NCBI GenBank assembly: GCA_014377915.1
Contig: JACMOT010000295.1
Coordinates: 1 to 45,317, forward strand
Length of the DNA: 45,317 nt
Direction: 5' to 3'
Source: Tardiphaga sp.
GTDB taxonomy: Bacteria; Pseudomonadota; Alphaproteobacteria; Rhizobiales; Xanthobacteraceae
Shown in pieces: positions 34,543-43,444 of this stretch. A program made the translations under genes and the position numbers. Positions within the stretch are counted from its first letter, which is position 1, and each line of letters starts with the position of its first letter. A model generated the notes under the pieces. It did no database searches. It worked only from the letters and a program-made list of their open reading frames with translations, and was not told the origin of the DNA.

Positions 34543-36132
34543 ATGAACAGACGTGAATTCACCAGACTGATGGCGCTGACCGGCACCGCGATCAGCGCCG
34601 GGATTCCGCTCGGCCTGACGCGCGCCGTCGGTCAGACCAAGGGCGGCACCCTCAACACCATCATCCAGCCCGAGCCGCCGATCCTCGTCACCGCGCTGAA
34701 CCAGCAGCAGCCGACGCTGACGCTGGGTGGCAAGATCTATGAAAGCCTGCTGCGCTACAGCCCCGAGCTGAAGCCGATGCCGGGTCTCGCCGAATCCTAG
34801 ACCGTCTCGCCGGATGGGCTTGTCTATACTTTCAAGCTGTTCCCCAAGATCACCTTCCATGACGGCCATCCGTTGACATCCGAAGACGTCGTGCTCTCGG
34901 TGATGAAGGTGCTGACCGAAACCCATGCCCGCGCCCGCGGCACCTTCCTGCGCATCGAGAAGGCGGAGTCGCCCGATCCGCTGACCGTGGTATTCACGCT
35001 GAAGGCGCCGTTCGCGCCGTTCCTCAATTCGTTCGACTGCACCACGGCGCCGGTGCTGCCCAAGCACATCTATGACGGTACCGAATTCCGCAAGAACCCG
35101 GCCAATGCGCAAGCGATCGGCTCTGGTCCGTTCAAGCTCAAGGAATGGGTCAAGGGGTCGCACATCCACCTCGTCAAGCACGACGGCTATTACCGCGCCG
35201 GCGAGCCGCATCTCGACGAGATCATCTATCGCGTGATTCCCGATGCCGCATCGCGCTCGGTGGCCCTCGAGCAGGGCATCGTGCAACTGACGCAGTGGAC
35301 CGACGTCGAATTGTTCGACGTGGCTCGGTTGTCGAAGCTGCCGAACCTGGAAATGACCACCAAGGGCTACGAGTTCTTCGCGCCGCATTTCTGGCTCGAG
35401 ATGAACAACCGCGTCGCGCCGATGAACGACAAGCGCTTCCGTCAGGCCGTGATGTACGCGATCGATCGAAAGGCGCTTCTGAGCCGGGTGTTCTTCAACC
35501 TCGGCAAGGTCGCCACCGGTCCGGTGTCGTCGAAGACCCGGTTCTATGAAAAGGACGTGCCGCAATACGATTACTCGCTCGACAAGGCCAAGGCGCTGCT
35601 CGACGAGATGGGCTTGAAGCCGGGCGCCGACGGCAAGCGCGTCAGCATCAAGTTCCTGGTGCCGCCCTATGGCGAGCTGTGGCAGCGCGGTGCGGAATTC
35701 TTCCGACAGTCGCTGTCGCGGGTCGGCATCGACTTGCAACTGGTCGGTCTCGATCTTGCCGGCTGGGCCGAGAAGACCAGCAACTGGGATTTCGAGATGA
35801 CCAGCAATTTGCTGTACCAGTTCGGCGATCCCGCGCTCGGTGTGTCGCGCAGCTATATCACCGCGAACATCCGCAAGGGCATCCTGTTTTCCAACATCGC
35901 CGGCTATTCCAATCCGGAAGTCGACCGGCTGTTCGAGGAAGCGGCGGTCGCAACCGACGACAAAAAGCGCCAGGAGCTCTACACCGCCGTGCAGAAGATC
36001 GTGGTCGACGAAGTCCCGATCGCCTGGATGATCGAGCAGGATTTCCCGAATTTCTACGACAAGAAGCTGAAGAACGTCATCACCACCGGCATCGGCGTCC
36101 ACGAGACCTTCGGCGTGGTCACGATCGGATGA
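34543..36132 (+). pseudogene. ABC importer substrate-binding protein (SBP_bac_5), interrupted by an amber codon
   Basis: A 530-codon frame for a DppA/OppA-type periplasmic receptor, broken by TAG at 34798-34800 (codon 86). The frame before it has a twin-arginine-like signal (NRREFTRL) and KIYESLLRYSPELKPMPGLAES. The frame after it goes on without shift as TVSPDGLVYTFKLFPKITF. Family members read LAESWTVSPDG here, so TGG has become TAG by one base. The rest is intact to the C-terminus. AGAGGAA lies upstream of the ATG. The first in-frame restart (TTG 34873) has no signal peptide. The gene heads a complete transporter operon and its stop overlaps the first permease start. Confidence 0.9.
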
Positions 36133-37148
36133 GTTTGACTTCTGTCAACGCAACGGGCGGACGCGTATTTTCTTACGCGTTCGCCGTGGCGAACTGGGCG
36201 GCAAGGCTTGTAGCCGTCGTTCTCGTCATCGCCACCTTCAACTTCATCCTGGTGCATGCCGCGCCGGGCGATCCCGCGCAGGTGATGGCCGGGCAGAGCG
36301 GTTCGTCTGACGAAAAACTTCTGGCCTCGCTGCGTGCCGAATACGGTCTCGACAAGCCCTATATCATCCAGCTCGGCACCTATCTGAAACGCGTGGTGAC
36401 GCTCGACCTCGGTTATTCCTACCGCCAGCAGCGCCCGGTGCTGACGCTGATCGGCGAGCGCATGCCGGCGACCCTGTTGCTCACCGGTACCGCCTTTCTG
36501 GCCGCGCTGTTCGCGGGCATCCTGCTCGGCACGCTGGCCGGCATTCGCGCCGGCAAATGGTCGGACACCATGCTGACGGTGGTGTCGCTGCTGCTCTATG
36601 CGATGCCGGTGTTCTGGCTCGGGCTGATGCTGGTGCTACTGTTTTCGGTGCAGCTGAACTGGCTGCCAGCCTTTGGCTACGTCACCATCGGCGTCACACA
36701 GACCGACTTCGAACGCGCGCTGGATATCGGCAAGCACCTGTTGCTGCCAGGTCTGTCGCTGGCCGCGGTCTATCTGGCGATCTATGCGCGGCTGATGCGC
36801 TCCTCGGTGATCGAGGTGATGCACCAGGACTTCATCAAGACCGCGCGCGCCAAGGGCCTGAGGCAGGGCCGCATCATCTTTCACCATGTCCTGCGCAACG
36901 CCATCCTGCCGGTGGTGACCGTCGCGGGTATGCAGGCCGGCGCGCTGGTTGGCGGCGCGGTGGTGGTGGAAACCGTGTTTGCCTGGCCCGGCCTCGGACG
37001 GCTGATCTATGACGCGGTGCTGCAGCGCGACTATCCGGTGATGCTCGGCATCTTCCTGGTGATGTCCGTGATTGTCATCATGCTCAATCTCGTGACCGAC
37101 GTGATCTACCGCATGGTCGATCCGCGCGTCACCACCAACGCGTCCTGA
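36129..37148 (+). CDS. ABC importer permease, DppB type
   Basis: A 339-residue inner-membrane permease with six helices. The N-terminal part holds LVHAAPGDPAQVMAG, typical of DppB/OppB proteins. The cytoplasmic EAA loop that binds the ATPase is KTARAKGLRQGRIIFHHVLRN. The C-terminal WPGLGRLIYDAVLQRDYPV is also diagnostic. The ATG overlaps the stop of the receptor gene by four bases (ATGA), so its translation may suffer from the premature stop upstream. Dipeptide, oligopeptide, nickel and glutathione importers share this fold. Confidence 0.93.
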   Translation: MSLTSVNATGGRVFSYAFAVANWAARLVAVVLVIATFNFILVHAAPGDPAQVMAGQSGSSDEKLLASLRAEYGLDKPYIIQLGTYLKRVVTLDLGYSYRQQRPVLTLIGERMPATLLLTGTAFLAALFAGILLGTLAGIRAGKWSDTMLTVVSLLLYAMPVFWLGLMLVLLFSVQLNWLPAFGYVTIGVTQTDFERALDIGKHLLLPGLSLAAVYLAIYARLMRSSVIEVMHQDFIKTARAKGLRQGRIIFHHVLRNAILPVVTVAGMQAGALVGGAVVVETVFAWPGLGRLIYDAVLQRDYPVMLGIFLVMSVIVIMLNLVTDVIYRMVDPRVTTNAS

Positions 37149-37163
37149 ACGGAGAGTCCCGCC

Positions 37164-38000
37164 ATGGACAGCCTCAAGATTTTCCTCCGACGTCCGGCCG
37201 GTGTGATCGGGCTGCTGTTCCTGATCGTCATCATCGCGCTGGCGATCGCCGCGCCGTATCTGTTTCCCGATGATCCCTGGGACATGGCCGGCGCACCGTT
37301 CCAGCCGCCGCTGAGCGAGGATCTGCCGCTCGGCTCCGACATGCTCGGACGCAACGTCGCCGCCGGCGTCGTCTATGGCGCGCGGGTGTCGCTGACCATT
37401 GGGCTGGCTTCCACGCTGGCCGCGGTGCTGATCGGCGTTCTTGTCGGCGCCTTCGCGGGTTATTATGGCGGCAAGGTCGATGACCTCTTGATGCGCGTCA
37501 CCGAACTGTTCCAGACCATCCCCGGCTTCATCCTCGCCATCCTGCTGGTGGCGACGCTGGGTCCGACGCTGCGCCACGTCATCTTTGCCATCGCGGCGGT
37601 GAGCTGGCCGCCGCTGGCACGGCTGACGCGCGCGGAATTCTTGCGATTACGCAACCGCGAATTCGTGCAGGCCGCGGTGTGCCAGGGGCAGGGGGCGCTG
37701 TCGGTGGTGCTGCGCCACATTTTGCCCAATGCGATCTCGCCGATCATTGTCACCGGCTCGCTGACGATTGCCTCCGCAATCCTGATCGAGAGCGCGCTGA
37801 GTTTCATGGGGCTCGGCGATCCCAATCTGATGTCCTGGGGTTTTATGGTCGGCTCCGCCCGCTCCGTGATTCGCCAGGCGTGGTGGATGAGCGTGTTCCC
37901 GGGCGTTGCCATCCTGCTCACGGTGCTCGCCATCAATCTGGTCGGCGAAGGTCTCAACGACACGCTGAACCCGCGAATTTCACGCAAGCGGGGCCACTGA
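37164..38000 (+). CDS. ABC importer permease, DppC type
   Basis: A 278-residue second permease. Characteristic segments are LPLGSDMLGRNVAAGVVYGA near the start of the domain and the EAA loop REFVQAAVCQGQGALSVVLR, where the usual Ala-x-x-x-Gly-Ala pattern reads ACQGQGA-like. SFMGLGDPNLMSWGFMV follows near 220, then NLVGEGLNDTLNPR. GGAG lies nine bases before the ATG, 15 bases after the first permease. It forms the heterodimeric channel with the DppB-type subunit. Confidence 0.93.
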   Translation: MDSLKIFLRRPAGVIGLLFLIVIIALAIAAPYLFPDDPWDMAGAPFQPPLSEDLPLGSDMLGRNVAAGVVYGARVSLTIGLASTLAAVLIGVLVGAFAGYYGGKVDDLLMRVTELFQTIPGFILAILLVATLGPTLRHVIFAIAAVSWPPLARLTRAEFLRLRNREFVQAAVCQGQGALSVVLRHILPNAISPIIVTGSLTIASAILIESALSFMGLGDPNLMSWGFMVGSARSVIRQAWWMSVFPGVAILLTVLAINLVGEGLNDTLNPRISRKRGH

Positions 38001-39655
38001 TGTCTGACACCACACTGCTCTCGATCGAGGATCTGTCGATTGCGCTGCCGGAGGGCGCCGATCGCGCCTTTGCGATCGAGGACGTTTCGTTCAAGGTCCA
38101 TCGCAACGAGATCGTCTGCCTGGTAGGCGAGTCCGGTTCCGGCAAGTCGATGACCGCGCATGCGATCCTGCGGCTGCTGCCGGATGAAGTCCGCATCAGT
38201 ACCGGCGCTGTCAAATTCAATGACGCCGATATCGCGACCGCCGACGAGGCGCGGATGCGCCATCTGCGCGGCGGCGAGATCTCGATGATCTTTCAGGAGC
38301 CGCTTTCCGCGCTCAATCCGCTGACCCGGGTCGGCCAGCAGATCGCGGAATCCATCATCACGCACACCAGACCGGTTCCGTCGCGCGCGGTGGTCGACGC
38401 CCGCGTACAGGAGCTGATCGGCGCGGTCGGCCTGCCGGATCCGGCGGCGCTGGCGCGCAGCTATCCGTTCCAGCTCTCTGGCGGGCAGCGCCAGCGCATC
38501 ATGATCGCGATGGCGATGGCCAATAATCCGGCGCTGCTGCTGGCCGACGAGCCGACCACCGCGCTCGATGTCACCACGCAAAAACAGATTTTGGCGCTGG
38601 TGAAGCGGCTGCAGACCGAGCGCGGCATGGGCGTGCTGCTGATCACTCATGATTTTGGCGTGGTCGCCGACGTCGCGGATCGCGTCGTGGTGATGCGCCA
38701 CGGCCGTGTCGTCGAGCAGGGCACCGTCGACGAGGTGCTGCGCCATCCCAAGGATGACTATACCAGGAGCCTGATTGCCGCGGTGCCCGGGGCGCGCAAG
38801 CTGTCCAGTGCCAATCGTCAGATCGGCACCGAACCGCTGCTCGATGCCGTCGGCCTCAGCAAGACTTTTGTCACCAGCCAGGGCCTGTTCCTGCCGCCGC
38901 GCCGCACAGCGGCGGTGCGGAACATCTCGCTCAGCCTGAAGGCCCGCGAAACCATCGCCATCGTCGGTGAGTCCGGCTCCGGCAAGTCGACGCTTGGACG
39001 CATGCTGATGCGGCTGATCGAGCCCGACCGGGGCTCGGTGCATTTCGTCGGCGATGATCTGCTGGCGCAGCGTGGCGCGCGGTTGCGCGAGATGCGGCGA
39101 AAAATCCAGATCGTGTTTCAGGATCCGTTCGCGGCGCTCGATCCGCGCCAGAGGGTGGGCGACGCCATCGCGCGTGGGCCGATGGCCCATGGTGCGTCGA
39201 AGGCCCAAGCCTATGTTGATGCCCGTCGCTTGCTCGCCTGCGTCGGCCTCACGGAGAGCGCCATCGACCGCTACCCGCATGAATTCTCGGGTGGTCAACG
39301 CCAGCGCATCTGTATCGCCCGCGCTCTGGCCCTGAAGCCCCTGGTGCTGGTAGCCGACGAGGCGGTGTCGGCGCTCGACGTCTCCGTGCAGTCGCATATT
39401 CTGGCATTGCTGGCGGAACTGCGCGAGGAGATGAATCTGGCGATGATCTTCATCACCCACGATCTGCGCGTCGCCGCCGAGATCGCCGACCGCATCGTCG
39501 TGATGCGCCGCGGCGAGATCGTCGAGCAGGGCGCGACGCAGGATATTTTCGACAATCCCAAGGACGCCTATACGCGCGCGCTGCTCGATGCGATCCCCGG
39601 CCGCGGCATGTTCGCTGGTCCCGGCGCAAGGCCGGTGCGGGCGGTGGTCGCGTAA
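38000..39655 (+). CDS. Fused ABC importer ATPase with two nucleotide-binding domains
   Basis: A 551-residue protein fusing DppD- and DppF-like ATPases, as in GsiA and YejF. Each half has Walker A GESGSGKS (near 43-50 and 317-324). The ABC signatures are LSGGQRQR and FSGGQRQR, and the Walker B segments are LLLADEP and LVLVADEA. The second Walker B ends Asp-Glu-Ala rather than Asp-Glu-Pro, keeping the catalytic Glu. It energises the importer from the cytoplasm. The start overlaps the DppC stop by one base (TGATG). No terminator is visible after the stop. Confidence 0.95.
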   Translation: MSDTTLLSIEDLSIALPEGADRAFAIEDVSFKVHRNEIVCLVGESGSGKSMTAHAILRLLPDEVRISTGAVKFNDADIATADEARMRHLRGGEISMIFQEPLSALNPLTRVGQQIAESIITHTRPVPSRAVVDARVQELIGAVGLPDPAALARSYPFQLSGGQRQRIMIAMAMANNPALLLADEPTTALDVTTQKQILALVKRLQTERGMGVLLITHDFGVVADVADRVVVMRHGRVVEQGTVDEVLRHPKDDYTRSLIAAVPGARKLSSANRQIGTEPLLDAVGLSKTFVTSQGLFLPPRRTAAVRNISLSLKARETIAIVGESGSGKSTLGRMLMRLIEPDRGSVHFVGDDLLAQRGARLREMRRKIQIVFQDPFAALDPRQRVGDAIARGPMAHGASKAQAYVDARRLLACVGLTESAIDRYPHEFSGGQRQRICIARALALKPLVLVADEAVSALDVSVQSHILALLAELREEMNLAMIFITHDLRVAAEIADRIVVMRRGEIVEQGATQDIFDNPKDAYTRALLDAIPGRGMFAGPGARPVRAVVA

Positions 39656-39682
39656 CGATCCGGCTGGCTAAGCGCGAGGCGG

Positions 39683-39892
39683 TCAAGCCTGTGTGTCGAG
39701 CACCGCGTTGCTTGGCGTCGCGCCAGCGACAGCAGATGACGCCGTGGTAGCCGCGGCTGCGGTCGCTTCCTGCAAAGCCTTCTGGTCGGCCTGGATGATA
39801 CTCGCCGCTGCTTTCGCCGCCTGATCGGCGGCCAGTTTGGCCTGCGCCTGGGCCAGCGTGCTCGCACTGCTGGATCCGGAAATGCTTGTCAT
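39683..39892 (-). CDS. Small Ala-rich protein of unknown function
   Basis: A 69-residue protein made almost only of Ala, Ser, Gln, Thr and Lys (start MTSISGSSSASTLAQAQAKL). The central part is strongly helix-forming with Ala in heptad-like spacing (QADQKALQEA). No signal peptide or membrane segment. GAGG lies seven bases upstream of the ATG. I recall similar short proteins in bradyrhizobia without known function. It lies opposite the direction of the ABC operon, 27 bases past its end. Confidence 0.55.
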   Translation of the reverse strand: MTSISGSSSASTLAQAQAKLAADQAAKAAASIIQADQKALQEATAAAATTASSAVAGATPSNAVLDTQA

Positions 39893-40172
39893 GATAGGCC
39901 TCTTTTCGGGCGCAAATCCTGGCCCGGCTCGATCCTGTTGGCAGAACGATCCATCACAGCTACGCCGCCGTGGTTAACCGGTTGGGTATCGTACCCATCA
40001 GCGCAGCTTTAACTACCTGCAAGCGCAGCCATTCTTGTTTCGTATTGTTTCCGCAAGCGACGATCTCCGCACAAGGCATGCCCGGCGCACCGGAGCCATC
40101 CGGCCGCGGTGGTTGTCCTCGCGGCGAATGCCGGCCATGTTCGCTGGCAAAAGCGACCATGGAGGAGACGTC

Positions 40173-41774
40173 ATGATAGCGGCCAGCGGCTTGCCGGGCG
40201 GCGCATTGCGCATCGAAACGCATTTCGGCCGCGAGATGCGGTGTTTTTCCGAGCGCCCCGCCAATCTTGCGGCGATGTTTGCCGGCTCGCTGCTGCGCTT
40301 TCCGCGGCGCCCGGCGCTCGTGGAAGAGGGCGCGGCGCTCAGCTATCTGGAGCTGGATGATCTGGCGTCCCGGATCGCGTCGGGGCTGCATGCCCGCGGT
40401 GTCTTGCCCGGTGATCGGGTGGCGCTGTTTCTTGGCAATAGCACCGAATTCGTCGCGAGCTTTCTGGCCTGCAGCCGTTGCGGCTTCATCGTCGTTCCGA
40501 TCGGCATTCGTCAGCAGCGCGCCGAGCTGGAATTCGTGCTGAACGACAGCGGCGCCAAGGCGATTCTGTTCGAGGCGCGATTGTCCGAGCTGGTGCCATC
40601 CATAGCGGAAGCCAAAACAGTTGGCATCCGTATCAGCGTGAACGGTACCACGGCCGGCGCCGAGGAATTCGACGCGCTGCCGCATGGCGGACCGTCACCG
40701 GTGTTCTCGCCGAACGAGGATGATGTCGCCGTCATCCTGTACACGTCGGGCACCACCGGCAAACCGAAGGGCGCGCAGCTCACCCATCTCGGTGTCGTCC
40801 ACTCCGCGCTACATTTTGCCCGCGGCAACGGGCTCGACGAGAATGACCGCGGGCTGGTGGCGGTGCCGTTGTCGCATGTCACCGGGCTGGTCGCCGTGAT
40901 GCTGACCATGCTGGCGGTCGGCGGCTGTGCCGTCTTGATGCGACGCGACTACAAGACCGAACTGTTTCTCGATCTCGTCAGTCGCGAACGCATCACCTAC
41001 ACGCTGGTGGTCCCCACCATCTATACGCTATGCGCGATGCACCCGAATTTTGCCGCCTATGACCTGTCGGCGTGGCGAATCGGCAGTTTTGGCGGCGCGC
41101 CGATGCCGGTGCCGACTATCGCGACGCTGGCGAAGACGTTACCGCGGCTCGAACTGATCAACGCCTATGGCGCCACCGAGAGCACCTCGCCCGCGACGAT
41201 CATGCCGCGGCCGCTGTGGCGCGATCACCTCGACAGCGTCGGGCAGGTTGTGCCTTGCGGCGAAATCGTGGTGGTGGATGACGCGGGCCAACGCGTCGCA
41301 CCGGGCGAACCCGGGGAGCTCCTGATCGCCGGGCCGATGGTGGTGCCGAGCTACTGGAACCGGCCCGAGGCCAATGCCAGCGAATTCGTCGATGGTTTCT
41401 GGCGCTCCGGCGATATCGGCTCGATGGACGCGGACGGCTTTGTCCGCGTGTTTGACCGCAAGAAGGACATGCTGAACCGCGGCGGCTTCAAGGTGTTCTG
41501 CGCCGAAGTGGAGAACACCATCTGCGGCCTCGAGGGCGTCGCCGAATGCGCGATCATCGGCCGTCCCGATCCGGTGCTCGGCGAACGCGTCCACGCCATC
41601 GTGGTGCCGCGCCAGCCAGGCCTGCTGTCGCCGGACGACGTCCGCGATTTTTGCTCGCAGCGGATGGCCGACTACAAGGTGCCGGAAATCATCACGCTTC
41701 GCGTCGAGCCCTTGCCGCGCAACGCCAATGGCAAGATCCAGAAAGCGATGCTGCGCCAGATCTTCGCCGCCTGA
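40173..41774 (+). CDS. AMP-forming acyl-CoA synthetase
   Basis: A 533-residue adenylate-forming ligase that activates a carboxylic acid through acyl-AMP to acyl-CoA. The P-loop-like A3 motif is ILYTSGTTGKPKGA (near 189-202). A5 is NAYGATEST, A7 is FWRSGDIGSMD, A8 is DRKKDMLNRGGFKV, and the catalytic Lys of A10 is in NANGKIQK at the C-terminus. The acid is unknown: fatty, aromatic or malonate-like. GGAGGAG precedes the ATG. It converges on the Bug receptor gene with nine bases between. Confidence 0.93.
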   Translation: MIAASGLPGGALRIETHFGREMRCFSERPANLAAMFAGSLLRFPRRPALVEEGAALSYLELDDLASRIASGLHARGVLPGDRVALFLGNSTEFVASFLACSRCGFIVVPIGIRQQRAELEFVLNDSGAKAILFEARLSELVPSIAEAKTVGIRISVNGTTAGAEEFDALPHGGPSPVFSPNEDDVAVILYTSGTTGKPKGAQLTHLGVVHSALHFARGNGLDENDRGLVAVPLSHVTGLVAVMLTMLAVGGCAVLMRRDYKTELFLDLVSRERITYTLVVPTIYTLCAMHPNFAAYDLSAWRIGSFGGAPMPVPTIATLAKTLPRLELINAYGATESTSPATIMPRPLWRDHLDSVGQVVPCGEIVVVDDAGQRVAPGEPGELLIAGPMVVPSYWNRPEANASEFVDGFWRSGDIGSMDADGFVRVFDRKKDMLNRGGFKVFCAEVENTICGLEGVAECAIIGRPDPVLGERVHAIVVPRQPGLLSPDDVRDFCSQRMADYKVPEIITLRVEPLPRNANGKIQKAMLRQIFAA

Positions 41775-41783
41775 TCAGCGGGT

Positions 41784-42767
41784 TCAGTCCAGCTTGACGC
41801 CGGCCTCGGCGACCACCTTGCGCCATCGCGCGGTTTCAGCCGACACCATCTGGCTGAACGCCGCACCTGACACGTCGGGCACATCCGAGCCGTTGCGCTC
41901 CCAGGTGTCCCGGATCGCTGGGGTCTGCAGGGCGGCCTTCAGCTCCCTGGTCATCCGCTCGATGATCTCCGGCGGTGTGTTCTTCGGCGCGAACACGCCG
42001 TACCAGGTTGCCACTTCAAAGCCGGGCAGGCCGGCTTCGGCCGCGGTGGGGAGATCGGGAAACGCCGAAACCCGCTTTGGCGCGGCAATCGCCAGCGCGC
42101 GCAACTGTCCGCTCTTGATCTGTGGCGCCGACGAGCCGAGGCCGTCGAACACCACCGGTACGTGGCCGGCGATCAGGTCCTGCATCGCCGGTCCCGCGCC
42201 TCGGTAGGGCACGTGGAGGAGACGGGTCCTGGTCAGGCTCTTGAACAGCTCGCCCGCCAGATGATGCGTGGTGCCCGCGCCGGCGGAGCCGTAATTGACC
42301 TTGTCGGGATTGGCCTGCAGATAGGCGATGAACTCGGGAAGCGTTTTGGCAGCGATCTTGTCGGGGTTGACGACGACGACCTGTGGTGGCCGCGCGATCA
42401 GGGCGACGGCGATGAAATCCTTCTCGATGTCGTAATCGAGGTTGGGATAGAGCGACGGCGCAATGGCGTGATGCGCGGCGCCCATGAAAAAGGTGTAGCC
42501 GTCCGGCGCGGCCTTGGCGGCGAGCGAAGCTCCCACGGTGCCGCCGGCACCAGCGCGGTTTTCGATCAGTATGCGCTTGCCCAGCTGGGTGTCGAGCTGC
42601 TGCGCCAGCGGCCGGGCAAAGGCGTCGGTGCCGCCGCCGGCGGCAAACGGGACGCTGAAGGTGATCGGCTTCTGCGGCCAGGTTTCAGCGTGCGCTGCTC
42701 CGGCCAATCCGGAACAGAGGACCGCCAGGACAGCACAGGCGACCCTGCGGCCAGCTTTGATAGGCAT
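41784..42767 (-). CDS. Bug/TctC family tripartite tricarboxylate transporter receptor
   Basis: A 327-residue periplasmic receptor with a signal peptide (hydrophobic about 10-25, AHA before Glu). Family motifs are WPQKPITFSVPFAAGGGTDA, GAGGTVGASLAAKAAPDGYT, and VPYRGAGPAMQDLIAG. The loops bind the carboxylate of dicarboxylic or other organic acids. No TctA/TctB membrane genes are next to it, so it is an orphan receptor here, as is common for Bug proteins. GGGAGAAA precedes the ATG. Confidence 0.93.
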   Translation of the reverse strand: MPIKAGRRVACAVLAVLCSGLAGAAHAETWPQKPITFSVPFAAGGGTDAFARPLAQQLDTQLGKRILIENRAGAGGTVGASLAAKAAPDGYTFFMGAAHHAIAPSLYPNLDYDIEKDFIAVALIARPPQVVVVNPDKIAAKTLPEFIAYLQANPDKVNYGSAGAGTTHHLAGELFKSLTRTRLLHVPYRGAGPAMQDLIAGHVPVVFDGLGSSAPQIKSGQLRALAIAAPKRVSAFPDLPTAAEAGLPGFEVATWYGVFAPKNTPPEIIERMTRELKAALQTPAIRDTWERNGSDVPDVSGAAFSQMVSAETARWRKVVAEAGVKLD

Positions 42768-43049
42768 GGTGTTTCTCCCTATTGGAACTGCTGCGCTTGT
42801 CGCGGATTTTTGCGGTTGTTGCCGATCGCCCGATGCCGAGCGACAAATTGTCTCAACTGCCCAAGATTGCGCGCATGATCCGGCAACCGGCCGCGGCGTA
42901 CAAGCGGGGCAGGCGAGGCGTTTGGTCGCTGGACTTTCGTCGCAGAACGGCTCCGGTTGTCGGTAGGTCGCCCGAGGAAGGCCGTTTCATGCGCCGGGGA
43001 ACCGAAGGCCGGTTGCCCGATTATTTTGCAGAACGTTTTGGAGGCAGGC

Positions 43050-43190
43050 ATGTCCCACCATTGGCGCGCGACAGTTGGAAGACCGGACGACATTCAGAAC
43101 GACCATGATTTTGAGTACCTGGCCGGCTGGATCGTCAGCGCCCTGGCGCTAGTCGCGACCATCGCGGTGGTATGGCGTTTTGGGCTGTAG
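43050..43190 (+). CDS. Small single-pass membrane protein, 46 residues
   Basis: A 46-residue frame: a polar N-terminus (MSHHWRATVGRPDDIQND) and one hydrophobic helix near 27-42 (GWIVSALALVATIAVV), then RFGL. GGAGG five bases before the ATG at 43050 is a strong ribosome site; a longer form from 42957 has none as good. Function unknown. Confidence 0.6.
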   Translation: MSHHWRATVGRPDDIQNDHDFEYLAGWIVSALALVATIAVVWRFGL

Positions 43191-43219
43191 GCGAAGTCGT
43201 GCGTAAACCATCACCAAAA

Positions 43220-43294
43220 TGGTGGGCGATGCAGGGATCGAACCTGCGACCCCACCCGTGTGAAGGGTGTGCTCTCCCGCTGAGCTAATCGCCC
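43220..43294 (-). tRNA. tRNA-Val (anticodon CAC)
   Basis: Minus strand. The 7-bp acceptor stem pairs GGGCGAT with ATCGCCC. The D arm is GCTC...GAGC, the anticodon arm is CACCC-TTCACAC-GGGTG, the T arm is GCAGG-TTCGATC-CCTGC, and the discriminator is A. Loop positions 34-36 read CAC, which decodes GUG valine. The 3' CCA is encoded (43220-43222). A short T run follows directly. Confidence 0.97.
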
Positions 43295-43357
43295 GCAGCC
43301 ATTTCACCATAAGTTACCAGGCAGATCGACCCTGGCGGTGGATGACGTCAGTGGCGC

Positions 43358-43387
43358 GATTTACGGAGTCGGGGGTGGGGGTGTCAA
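43358..43387 (-). promoter_or_regulatory. Possible sigma-70 type promoter of tRNA-Val
   Basis: Minus strand TTGACA (43387-43382), an 18-base spacer and TAAATC (43363-43358), about 64 bases before the tRNA. The -35 is perfect; the -10 matches only three of six. Confidence 0.4.
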
Positions 43388-43444
43388 GCATGCGCTGCGG
43401 GCTGCCCGAACATTGTTCGCGAGATCGCTGAAAACACCGCCTTT

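Noticed and set aside
37463..39460. 665-codon minus-strand open frame across the ABC permease and ATPase genes
   Set aside because: It mirrors the codon structure of the ABC genes and encodes an Arg/His/Asp-rich chain without recognisable domains.
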